NCBI GenBank assembly: GCA_013396915.1 | Contig: VWZL01005037.1 | Coordinates: 851,140-915,139 of the forward strand | Direction: 5' to 3' | Length of the DNA stretch: 64,000 bases | Source: Stercorarius parasiticus | Lineage: Eukaryota > Chordata > Aves > Charadriiformes > Stercorariidae | In this document: positions 12,701 to 23,616 of the stretch, piece by piece | How positions within the stretch are numbered: position 1 is the stretch's first letter | How the letters are laid out: every line of letters starts with the position of its first letter | Notes under the pieces: model-generated | Seen by the model: only the letters and a program-made list of their open reading frames with translations | Database searches by the model: none | What the model was told of the DNA's origin: nothing | Made by a program: the position numbers and the translations under genes

Positions 12701-13228
12701 AAGATTTTTCTTCAAAAATTGGGAAAGCATGTCTATTTTAAGGATACTCTTCAGAAACACATTCTTGGAATGCAAGCATCTTAGAGACACAGGCAACGTG
12801 AAATATCATAATGAAGGAATACAACTATTCAGTTTAGAATGATAAGATTGAAATAATGCAATCAATAACCCTCATGCAACTCTCCTCCTGAGTTATCTTT
12901 ACACTTGTAAATAAAAATGTGGTCTTCCCTTTTAGAGAAAAGTGAACAAAATCGCATAATGAAATACCACAGCACAACAGGGAAACTGTCTCTGGTCTCC
13001 TGCAGTTAATCTGATGTCCTAGAAAGTGAGCGCTGTGTTATATATCTGGTGCACTACCTGATATAATTCATTATTTGAATTAATACTTAATCGCTTTTTT
13101 AATCTTAGTGAACTGTCAACCTCAAAATAATACCTGATTCGCAAGCAATTACCGGATGCTTTTTTGAAAAGTATATCTTTATACATATATACACCTTTTA
13201 AATACATATATATTACTTACTGAAATAT
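9771..13228. other. Non-coding DNA with minor simple repeats
   Basis: This span holds a short (AAC)5 microsatellite at about 10275-10289 and a GC-richer stretch at about 10515-10850 with CCACAC-type simple sequence. It also holds the small local duplication at 11351-11400. Open frames up to 121 codons (10107-10472, minus) and 115 codons (10827-11174, minus) show no recognisable domain, splice context or conserved motif. No gene is called. Confidence 0.6.
11351..11400. repeat. Imperfect local duplication (32-bp period)
   Basis: AATTTTGATCTATGGCATT (11351-11369) recurs as AATTTTGATCATGGCATT (11383-11400), one base shorter, and a third CTATGGCAT lies between them. It looks like a small tandem duplication by replication slippage. 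Confidence 0.75.
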
Positions 13229-13447
13229 ATACTTTACTGAAAGAGTGGTCAGGCACTGGAACAGCCTGCCCAGGGAGGTGGTTGAGTCACCATCCCCAGA
13301 GGTATTTAAGAAACGTGTAGATCTGGCACTTCAGGGCATGCTCTAGTGACAGAGATTGTAGGGAGGTGTTTTGTGTGTGTATGGTTGGACTCGATGATCT
13401 CAAAGGTCCTTTCCAACCATGAAGATTCTATGATTCTATGATTCTAT
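13229..13447 (+). mobile_element. CR1 LINE fragment, 3' end only
   Basis: This is a plus-strand, strongly 5'-truncated CR1 copy. It starts within ORF2 at about 'tactttactgaaagagtgg', contains the ORF2 end (stop at 13344-13346) and the short 3' UTR with 'atggttggactcgatgatctcaaaggtcctttccaacc'. It ends in two full and one partial ATTCTATG octamers (13425-13447), the usual CR1 tail. It is nearly identical to the 3' part of the copy at 1685-2160 but in opposite orientation, so both belong to the same subfamily. Comparing them by eye over about 210 bases I see only a handful of substitutions and one 3-base indel (GAT). Confidence 0.97.
13239..13346 (+). pseudogene. CR1 ORF2 C-terminal tail (35 codons)
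   Basis: The frame begins [20 protein letters not shown] and continues through [15 protein letters not shown] to a TAG stop. It is the same C-terminal end as the minus-strand copy near 1.8 kb, with one substitution (SPSP here, SPSL there). It has no start codon of its own and is only the tail of a truncated insertion. Confidence 0.93.
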
Positions 13448-16400
13448 ATATTCACTGGTTGTCTATTCTTTAAAATCATAAAGAAGGAAAAAAAATCAAT
13501 ATATCTCTACATTACAAACTTTGTCAGAAAAGATGATGGTCAGGGCATTAAAAAACCTACAGAAATGAAGAAGGTGTTTGATTACCAAAGTAAGTCCTTC
13601 ATTTTAAATTATCAAATTTGAAGACATCAGCCTTCACTCATTCCTCAGTTTCTTCTTCTGCGAAATAAAGAAATTTCCTACTCTTTAGGAAATTGGGATA
13701 GTTTATGTTGCCAAGAGTTTGAGTTGTTCCTAAGGACGATGCTGGATGAGTGAAGTATCTAAATTTTTTATTGCTCGCATAGGACAGAGATATCTTTTTC
13801 AAGTATATTTTTATTGTAATTGTTGAGTAAATCCTTTCAGTAAAAAAACAGATTATATTATTCTGCTTTGCAGTGGCTACTGTGCTTTTATGCCTTTAAT
13901 AGGACAAAGTAATGGTGCCATTAATATTGTTGTATGCTACCATATAAACCGTTCCATCACCTTAAGATACTCTTTGAACAATTGTTCAGTCTTATTTCCT
14001 GTTCTTAACCTCCGTATCTTTGATTTGTACTGACCCTGTAACCTATCAAAGTGATTGCCACAGGAGACATATTCCACCAAGAATTGCTGTAAAATCTCAG
14101 CTGAAGTCTGTGTATTACTTATGCAGTTTTCAAAATGTATATATAGGTATACATGTACATAAATATACATGCAGATATATACATATGTGTTTATCTACAC
14201 ACACACCCTGGCAGAGATGAATTTCAGTTCTTATTCTCATGCATGAGACATACATGTGTATAACATAATAACAGCAAACTAGGGAAATAGTATACAGCTA
14301 ATAAGGGATAGTACTATATATTCTACAACTCATAAAACATTTCCTTTGTTAAGAATACCACAATGCTAAGCATCACATTCATAAATAAGCATTTGACTAA
14401 TACATTAAAAGCCAGTCTGGTGGCAGAACAGGATGGTTTTATTCAGGTTTTAAATTCTTCACTAGTGAATCACCTCCTACCAATTTGTATATGAAAAGGT
14501 AGAAATGGTGCTTTCAGTTAGGGCCTTGTTAGAGGAAAAGTTTTGTATTTTTCTTCAGTAATTTCTTTTAGAAAACCAGCCAACTGATTTTCTTTCCAAT
14601 TAAAAATGATTACTGTTACTCATCAGGATTCCAAATCGGGAAACTATTGACATGAGTTTTCCTGCTAACACAGAGCTGAATAGTGTCCATCATCTGCTGA
14701 GGCTGGAATGCATTAAGAACTTTATTTTTACTTAGCTTTTGAGAAGAGTTCCCATTCAGGCACTACATTCTGCAATACAAATACAAGTGAAATGCTGATG
14801 TGTACGTCTTCATTCTAGGGCATTACAGTGTTGGAGGTGGAACTGCTCCTGTTAGAACATGAATATGAAATTTACAGATTGCAAATCAAGGAGGAAGTCT
14901 GTACTCCAAGCACAAGTGGAAGAAAGGTTATGTAACCAGAGCTACACAATTAGGGAACGTTGTGGTAGATGGATATTTAACTCACAAAGATGGTGTTGGC
15001 ATTGATTTTAGGGGAGAAAGATTTCTCAGATCTTAGTATGTAAAATCATAAACTGTCCATAAAAAAAAGATACAGTTTCCAATTTTTTCTTAAAAAATTT
15101 ACTATGAACTCTTACTTTTTAATGGTGCATTACTTCTGTGACCAGACCTCAACACTCAAAGGGATATTGTAGCATATATACTCTGAGGTTAGTTTTTCTA
15201 TTCAGATTAATTTCTCTAACCCTAGCACAGAAGATTTCTAACCTTTACAGATAAAATGAAGAATATAGTATTTAAGTAATTAAGTCTTTAAATACGATTA
15301 ATTTCCTTCCAACCATAACCATCTGCAGAAGAGGAATATTTGTTTGTGTTGAGTGTATGAGGTTGATACAGGATCTGGTTATCAGCTGCTGACATACACA
15401 CAGCTCAACTTGACAGTAGGCTTCAAAGTTAGCTGTGTGTCACCTTCACACTTCCAGTCTTACTCCAGATACATGTTGGGCCAGATTCTTGGCATCAGAT
15501 AGAGAAGTCTGAATGCTTTTCCAAATTACCTTGGCTACTAATTGTGCCAAACAGCCATTATGGTATCCAGTAATCTCAGGGCAGAGTGCAGGTTTGGCCA
15601 CATTTCCTACGCCAGTCCCAGGCAAGCAGGTGGTTGGAGAATTATGCTGGCATTTGCCCCTTCAGTAAGTCTATATGCTCTGGGCGATGCTTCCACTGGT
15701 AAATGCAGGCATTAGTGACACTTGGCACTGACAGCAGAAGACAAAGGAGACATTCTCTGGAAAAGAGAGACATTCTGTGCCTAATACACAAAATGATTAA
15801 GAGTTATGTTACATATACCACACACTGTCTGAGTGGTTTTCTATTCTTTTGGATTATTAAAAGAGTATATTCTTGAAGTATTTTCCATTTCAGTCGACTT
15901 AAAAATATAGCTAAGATTTAATGCCAGATTTTCATGTTTATAATTTTATTTCTTTCACCAAGGTCCCTAGCGAGGTGACAGCATCTGTGACCTTGCAGTG
16001 GATGCCCAACAGCTTCCACTGGCTATAGAAGACAAATCTTTATTTGCTACAAGGGTAATGTAACTTTTCGTTCATTTTAGATATGCTCTTCAACTGCATA
16101 CACACCAATGATCAGTTACCATTGTTCTGGCGTGAAAAAATAACGTCCCCAAGAGGAACTCTTACAGGTGTATGAACTTGTTCTGCTTGAAGATAAGGCA
16201 GACTGGTATTAGTGAATGTCAAAGAATGCCTTGATTTCACAAAGACAAAACTGCAATTTTCATGCTAATGAACAAACTCCTGTTGTCATTAAATCCTGCA
16301 AAAAGTTATAAAAGAATGTATTCAGTTAGCAGGCAGATCGAATGTATCAAACAAGGCTCAGGTAACCCTAGCCTACAATTAAATGTCATTTCCTCTTGGG

Positions 16401-17149
16401 AACAATTCTTCAACAAGAGAGCAGCAATAGTGCCAAGAACGTGTCAGCAGCTGCAACTGCAACTGGAAAACAGCAGGTTATATTTCAGTGTCTTAATTTG
16501 TTGTCTTAAACACAACCCTAAGAACCTCAGGTCTAAAAAGGTGTCAAAGACATGAGGTTGGGTATGTTGGTGATCTGAGGCTGACATTAGAGAATCAGAA
16601 GCTGTTTTCTGACAGTGCATCCGCAAAATCTGCTCCTTCTCAACTCACTGCCTCGCCTTTGCTTTTTATATCTTCACCAAAAAATACAGCGAATTAAATA
16701 TGTGGTTTGTTTCATCGTCCAAGTTTCAAGAAAATTTAAATGACAGAAAATACAACTATTTAAAGTTCAATATCTGACAAATAAAAATCAAATGTCAGTC
16801 TTCCATTCTCAGATGCAGAACTCAGAAGTCAGAAGAGATTGCTGTCTTAAAATTTGATTTCAAGAGAAGTCTAGATCAATGTTATTGATTTAACAAGAAC
16901 CTTAATTATTCATTTATATCTAGTTTATTATAAAAGTTTGCCACATGTTGACTAATTATTTTGCTAGGAAATTGTAACTGTCTAAATTAATAATGGAAAG
17001 TGCAGAGTTTACCCTGAGGCTGCAAAATTTGGGAACAAGCAGGAAAAAACCCACCCTGTTTTAAGGAAGCCAGAAATGTACATGTGATTAAAAGCTTCAA
17101 CCTTGCACCAAAATAAAGCATAAGGAAAACCGCAGTTATTATTTCCCAC
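13448..17149. other. AT-rich non-coding DNA
   Basis: No gene was recognised. The span contains a stretch of alternating TA/CA dinucleotides (listed separately) and several acceptor-like sequences without a partner donor or an open frame, for example near 15961 and 16001. Nothing supports an exon. The frame at 16262-16555 (97 codons) has no recognisable motif. Confidence 0.6.
14134..14206. repeat. Degenerate alternating purine-pyrimidine (TA/CA) tract
   Basis: About 70 bases of mostly alternating TA, CA and TG steps ('tatatataggtatacatgtacataaatatacatg...' ending in a short (AC)n run). This is an imperfect microsatellite; such tracts can be length-variable. Confidence 0.75.
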
Positions 17150-17330
17150 TGGAGGATAATTAAATAGAAATAATAAAGACTGCATGATCTGTGAGGTTAT
17201 ACATCTCTCTTTGTCAGAAAGCGTATTCCTGAATGACAGCTGTCACATGCCTTGGCTTGATGTGACACAAACTACTTGAAGCTCTAATTGTGCAGAGAAA
17301 CGCACAATTCTCAGAAGACATGTCATTGCT
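17150..17330. promoter_or_regulatory. Candidate regulatory segment with a TGACAGCTGTCA palindrome
   Basis: TGACAGCTGTCA at 17234-17245 is a perfect 12-bp palindrome. It equals the known palindromic TALE-homeodomain site (TGIF/MEIS/PKNOX type, two TGACA half-sites) and has a CAGCTG E-box at its centre. A further TGTGACA lies about 16 bases downstream. An 8-bp inverted repeat, AATTGTGC (17286-17293) and GCACAATT (17302-17309), follows. Motifs are seen directly; enhancer function is inference and the segment boundaries are arbitrary. Confidence 0.3.
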
Positions 17331-20300
17331 GACTGTGAAGGGAGTCTCTTGGCTGTGGCTGGAAGATCGTGTGACCACAACGCTTCAGATGGGGGGGAAA
17401 AAAAGAGTTATATAAATATGGCCTTAGCACGAAGGTCACAATCAGAACAAACCCACTTTTCATAAAGAGAAAATCTAAGAAAGCGACTTTCAGCACCACT
17501 GGGGCAAAATCAGCAGAAGACCAAAACACATACTTTGAAAATTAGCTGAGAGAGGTGGCATGTCACATAATGATAATCAGTCAAAATTCTATGACAGGAA
17601 CCTTCATCAGTAAAATCTTTTATAATATGCCACTGACATTTAAGAACCTAAAGAAAACCTTCCTTTAGAGCTATGAGGCAAGACCTCTTCTTTTCCATTT
17701 TGAGTCAAAAAGTTGAATATAATTTAGAACATGTGCAAAAGCAACAGAAAAGTGATCACTTCTGAAGTATTAGCCATCATTAAAATCGCACACCTTAGGT
17801 TTTCTCTTGAACAAACCAGAAGATGTTAGAACACTTTTCTCTGAGACAAAACCAAATTGCGTATTTTTCTTGCAAGGAAATTAACTTGAGCAGTTTTAGT
17901 GTGAAAATCAGAAATGGGGGAGAAGCCACTCTAAAGCTGAAGCACGGGTGCATACATTGCATACTTCACAGGGCCTTCAGGGTCTGTAGGCACACACAAG
18001 CAAATAAACAAATACATAAACAACTCCTTCAACACACACACAAAGTAAAAGACACTGGAGACACAAATTCCTGCGAACTATGAAGTGTGTTTATCCGGGT
18101 AGAGAGAATGGTCCTTGAAAGCTTTTGTAAAAAAGAACTTGGAAGGTGGGCTATGCTATGTTTCATTCCAGCTGAGTATATAACAATTAATAACACAGGA
18201 CAAACATTCCTGTGACTCTTTTTTTTTTTTTTAGAAAGGAATAGCATAAATACCATCAAGGTGACACCGAGCATGGTGAAGACTCACACAGACTGTAGAA
18301 AAATAATCTGTTGAAAAGTGTTAGCAACCTCTTTCTTTCCAATCCTGTGGTATTTCAGGGTGTTTAGAATGTAGTTAATATAGCGTTCCCACTCTGGAAT
18401 GCTACAGGCTTTTTTCTGATGCATACAAACAAGTAGATATTAATGCTTTCAAACCTTTGCCAAATAAAACGTCAGGTCAAAAAAGAAAACTTTTCTTCTT
18501 CCAGAAGTTCTTGGAAATTCAAGGAATTTAGCCGAAGATTTTTTCCAATGTTCATCTGCGTGTATTTAAAACATCTTTTTGTCTATCGGTCTAATGCAAA
18601 TGCCTTGATTGTTGGACTTGAAGAAAGGATGCTAAAGCTCTCTCTTTTTTTTTTTAGAAATTTAACTTTTCCCAAGACTGTGCTCACATTATTCATGTAT
18701 TTTTGTTTTACTAGGTTTTTGTTCATAAGAATAGAAACTTCACAGCTTGATAAATTACATGTCAGAACCTGTTCCTGTTTATTGTTTGGGGGCTTAAGGG
18801 ATTATCCAAAAGGTTTTGGCTTTCTGTTCTCAGGTTTTTTATAGCCACTTGAATCGTATAGGTAGACACACAAATGTACACAGAGTACTTTAGACAGTTG
18901 ATGGCTGTATTTTTTTATTATTATTGCTATTTGTAATACATTTAGCCATTTCTCCATGATTTTCTAAGGATGCTTTAGGCACATCTGTTTATCTTACCTT
19001 TTTCAAAAAGCACAATTTTACCTGCAGAAATAATTGTTCCTTTGTATTATAAATCACAGAGACGCAGGCCCCTAAAGCTCTACTGTGTGTGATTTAAAAA
19101 CTGAAATAAGCTAAAAGGCTTAACAGAGGATGAACACAAAACCTGAAATTGCTTTGACAGTAAGGATGCAATAATTTATTTCTACTCACTATTAAAAGTT
19201 CATTGATTCTAAGTCCATTAAATATTTCTGTAAATGAATGAAATGTTCAATTATACTTAAATATTAATTGAATTATCTTTTAAAAATATATTTGGTGATG
19301 TAGTACCCGGAATATCTTTTTATGGTTGTTCCAGATCTGGTTATTCCAGATTATTTTTTTTTTAATACAAATTAAAAAATCAATCCAAGTCTTTGTCTGG
19401 GGGCTGTTTTGGTTTTGTTTTGGATTTCTGAGTAATTATAAGAACTGTATTTTTGTGTCAGATGTAATCAGTTAGATAGGTCATCAACATTATTTTAATA
19501 ACTGCAAGTGAAGAAAATCAGAATATAACTGCATTATTAAAAGAGTTAGCTAAAATGGTATATGTTTAATGCCATTTTGATAGCTTGATATTGAATTATA
19601 TTTCAGTCATAAAATGTAGCAGTATGCTTGTTAAAGCAATTGACAAATACACAAGAGTTCTGACTGTATAAACTTTCCCAACCCTGTGGAAAAAAATACA
19701 GTGGTGGATCTTTGAGGCTATTTCCATTCTCTTCATGTCTATTAGCAGGCTCTGCTGCAGGAAGATGAAATACGGTAGCTCATAGGTTCTACATCCATTA
19801 GTGGTTTGATGCTCAATTGCTGCTTCGAGAAATAATTAGAAGTTTGATGGGATTTGTTGACCACTTTCACAGAAGTAAGACAGAGATCTCTTCAGGCAGC
19901 TGCTCCACATACAGATTCAGTCAGCAGCCAATGCAGCTTTGCATATTGTCACACAGACTTGAACTCAAAATTCTACCCTAACTTTCAATCTGCAATTTGA
20001 AATTCAGCTTTCTATCACACCAATTCTTAGATATGGCTTCAACATTTGGTTTAATTATACTGTAATTGAAATACACTGCTGTGTAGTGAAATTAGTATCC
20101 TTTGGCTCTCAGAGAGCTGCCTTAAGGCCTGTTCCTGAAGTTCTATGACAAAGAAAACTCTCAGTGGCTCTGTTTAAATAGATTAATTGCAATGAAATCT
20201 TTGCCAGGGGTAAGACTGGAGGCCCGTAAAGAGAATAGCATTGACTGAGACTGGTGAAGCACAATTTCCCTGTTATGTCATAAGCATTACAGAGTTTAGC

Positions 20301-21478
20301 AGAACAAACATTTTCCCTGTCATGAAATCATGGTTTTTTTGCAAGAAATGTTCTCTCTGGTTTGGCTACTGGTTAATACCTAAGTGACAGAGTCAGAGAC
20401 AGATGCTGATGAAAAAAGCACCCCCTTACTTTAGCATACTTTTGTATCGTGTCTCTTTCTAAAATCTAACTAACCTGTTGTGTTATTTCCCTCTAAGATA
20501 GATCTATGTCCATGTTTTCAAATACCAGTTTTTATAGTTACATGATAATAAATCAGCTATACTGACAGAGGCCTTAAAACAGCTAAACAGGAGTGAAACA
20601 GCACATATGCATAACAGAGAAGTCAAAAACCGAAAAGAGGATAAAATACAATGTGCAAGAACATAAGTAGCCATGAGTAAGATAATATGTTACTTAGAAA
20701 CTGCTTAAATTATTCTGGAAACCTAACATTAGCATGCAAAAACATAAAATCAAAAGCTGGAAATTTAATTGGAAAAGGAGAACGAAAAGAAAGGGCTTGG
20801 GGCTGTGCCAGTCAATTTTCTACTATTACAAGCAAAAATTGACTGACCTGAGAAAAAAATTCCACGCAAAACTTCTGAGTTTAGGAAAGGTTTTGCAAAT
20901 CCAAGTTGATTTTGAAACCTTTCAGCTATGAAAAGAATTTAAAAATGCAAGAAGTAACAAAGTATTTTTATAGTTTCTACATGAAATATTTAATTTTTCA
21001 AATTCACAATATTATTGAAATAGTACCTTCATTGTGTCTATTTTTATGTTTATTTTCAAATGAAATACTGTGTTAAGACTCACTTATTCAAGCAGTTCTT
21101 AAACTTGCTTCACTGAAAATGAAAATAATATATGTTTTGGTTCAAATCAAGCACCATTTTTTACAGCAAAGAAAACTGTATTGTTTCTACAGTACAATAG
21201 TGAACCTCTGTGAAAGAAAAGTCTGGTATTTCATAGACCTAAAGGATTATGTCACATGCAATAATTTCAGTGATTGAATGAGTAAGTAGAACAGCCATTC
21301 CTGTTCTCAGCTCCTTTTTTGTTTGACGCTATGGTTAAAGATTAATGTTATGCCTGAGATTTTGAGGAAATGACCTATAGCAAAAGGATTTCAAACAGAA
21401 AAAATAACCAACTTCACCTTTCCAAAATGCAAGACTCATGCAGTCTTCCCTCTTTTTTCAAGCTAGCAAGAGTGAGAC
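17331..21478. other. AT-rich non-coding DNA
   Basis: No gene was recognised. The 133-codon frame at 18443-18844 is rich in Phe, Leu and Lys, contains poly-T-derived residues and has no domain I know. Mononucleotide T tracts occur, for example T14 at about 18219-18232. I saw no transposon ends. Confidence 0.6.
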
Positions 21479-21990
21479 CTAAAAATACAGAGCTAGTGAA
21501 ACACAGATAGAAAAGCTAAATCTACAGCCCTCTCTCCAGGTTTTAAGATCCACATAAAAGCTGCCGCAGCTGCTGGAGCCACAGGCACAGCCATACAATC
21601 CGTGTGGGGGATCTTGCCTGTGTCTGGCCCTGGCCTTCAGATTATTTTTCTGTAACATTAATATGGGAGGAAACATGAAAGTGGCCAGGACGGTTAAATC
21701 TAAAATTTGTACTGCTACCAAAATACAGCAGCTGCAGCAGCATCTCTCAGCGATGCCTATGATGACACACTCTGCCGTAGGCACCGTCAGGGAACCGGCT
21801 GGCGGCTGGGACTGGAGGCCAGGATGCCCCAGTGTGGTGCTGTACGTCCCATGAAAAATGAATCCCCCAGGACTCCGGGAGCAAAGCACTGGGGACAAGC
21901 CGCATAGCTGCAGAAGCAGCAGCAGGTCTAGCAGAGCTGCAGAAAATGTAGTGGTGTGAGTCTGCCATTACAGATTAGCTGAAAACTGTG
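21479..21990. other. GC- and CpG-richer patch in AT-rich DNA
   Basis: About 500 bases contain clearly more G+C and more CpG dinucleotides than the surroundings, roughly a dozen by eye, with several CAGC/GCTG-rich words (for example AGCTGCTGGAG and GAAGCAGCAGCAGG). Frames are open on both strands (minus 21479-21898, 139 codons; shorter plus-strand frames), as expected where stop codons are rarer. None shows a recognisable domain. It could be a decayed mobile element, a weak CpG island or a processed fragment. It is too CpG-poor for a classic promoter island. Confidence 0.45.
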
Positions 21991-23554
21991 TGAAAAAAAT
22001 GATTCTGTCATATTTGCCAGGCCATCGTTAGAGACCATCTCCACTGTGCTGCCTGCCGTAGGCAGTGGGGAGGGACCACATTCATACATATATCAACAGC
22101 GCAGTGTTCCATTTTTACCTGAAAAGATTATGCTCATTTCAAATTATTGCATGCAGTGCCAGTCAATCAACATTTTTTCATTCTTCAGATCACACTGTGC
22201 TGGTTTCAAAGGGGGCTCAGGTCGTCTTTTATTGCAGTGGGAAGAAAGGGATAAAAGAGCTTAGATGATTTCAGTTAATGAAAGGAAAACCCCATCTTTG
22301 TTTTTGATTTTTAAACTAGTTTTGCTGGTACATAATTTATTTTTTGCTCTTTAAATATTAAAACATAGGGGTTTGATGATTAAATACTACAATTAACCAT
22401 GGCAACATTCTCTAAATTGAAAATATAATTATAAGGTAATGATCAAGGCAAGTGGGCATTTTTGCCTGATAAAAGTGGAAGAACTGCTGACCTGATATAT
22501 GCCAACCTCCATTATCTTAGTTGGTAGCTAACCTCCAGGTATTGCATTAATCTGAAGCTATTATTACAATTGCTATATATATTTCAGTGCAGATGTCATT
22601 GTTACAGATGGTATTATAAGTTCTTTATCTTTGTGAGAAATACACAATCTTTGAAGATACTCTGATAATGCAATAATTTGGGGAACTCCCACAGCAAATT
22701 GCACGAATTTAAGCTTGCTTTAATCTATCTATTGTGACTTCTTGTACTAATTGTACTAATACAGTGGGCACTGGTGTTTAGGTTGAGGTTTCTAATAGAA
22801 ACGAGTGCTTTCACAAGTACGTCTGTTCAGTATCAGTGAGCATAGTGCAGATAAACATGTTGCACTAAAACAACGCTTGAATCCACATAATTGTTTTTTC
22901 AATGGGAAATCATAGGCATGTCTGATCACATAGTTAGACAAAGCAATAGATTTTTTCCCCTGAATCATGCAATAATGCTGCCTATTTCATGCACCATCCA
23001 GTTGCTTCTCCATACGTGTACTAGAACAACCATACCTGTGACTAATTCTACTAACCTCGGTTCACATTAAGTACGGTTATTTATTTGCATGCCCACTTAT
23101 TTTCAGGATCAGACACTTATTTCTAGTATTTCTAGAAATGTATTTTCATGTGTAGTGATGTGGCGCTTAAAAGAATATGTAAAAAAGTCAGTTGATCACT
23201 TTTAAAGCACGGCTAAATCTTTGAGTAATATTTTACTATTGTCTGAATTCTACTCTAAACACTTCATTCAGTCTGTATTCATTTATATAATTTGTTACTC
23301 TTCAAAGGCAGGTTAAAACAACAATTAAGAGCACTATTAATTAAAAATAATTAGCTTTTCGGTTATTGTTATTCTTCCAAAAGAATCTGTTCAAATATGT
23401 TGCTATTTTTGAAATTCTAGTGAGAAAATACTGAGAAAGCTGTTTGCATTTTTAATTTCAACTTATTTCATTCAATGCAATCCATTCTGGTGAGTTGCAA
23501 ATCTGTTTTTAATATCTGAAATCCACTTTAAGTGTCCAAAATGAAATAGCTTTC
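21991..23554. other. AT-rich non-coding DNA with homeodomain-type words
   Basis: No gene was found. The part at about 23160-23500 is rich in TAATTA-type sequences, including the palindrome TTAATTAA at 23337-23344 and TAATTA at 23348-23353. That composition is often seen in conserved non-coding elements, but AT-rich DNA also gives it by chance. Confidence 0.5.
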
Positions 23555-23616
23555 AGAAATCCTTGAAATGGCATATAGCTTTTAGAGAAATCCTTGAAAT
23601 GGCATATAGCTTTTAG
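23555..23616. repeat. Exact tandem duplication of a 31-bp unit
   Basis: The 31-base unit beginning AGAAATCCTTGAAATGG and ending AGCTTTTAG occupies 23555-23585 and is repeated without a mismatch, directly abutting, at 23586-23616. Exact identity in otherwise unique DNA points to a recent duplication. The copy number may vary between individuals. Confidence 0.97.

Noticed and set aside
15940..16010. Two acceptor-like sequences ('tttctttcaccaag' and 'gtgaccttgcag')
   Set aside because: No convincing open frame with a matching donor follows; isolated acceptor-like strings are common.
18443..18844. 133-codon plus-strand frame
   Set aside because: Low-complexity Phe/Leu/Lys composition, partly from a T tract, with no recognisable motif.
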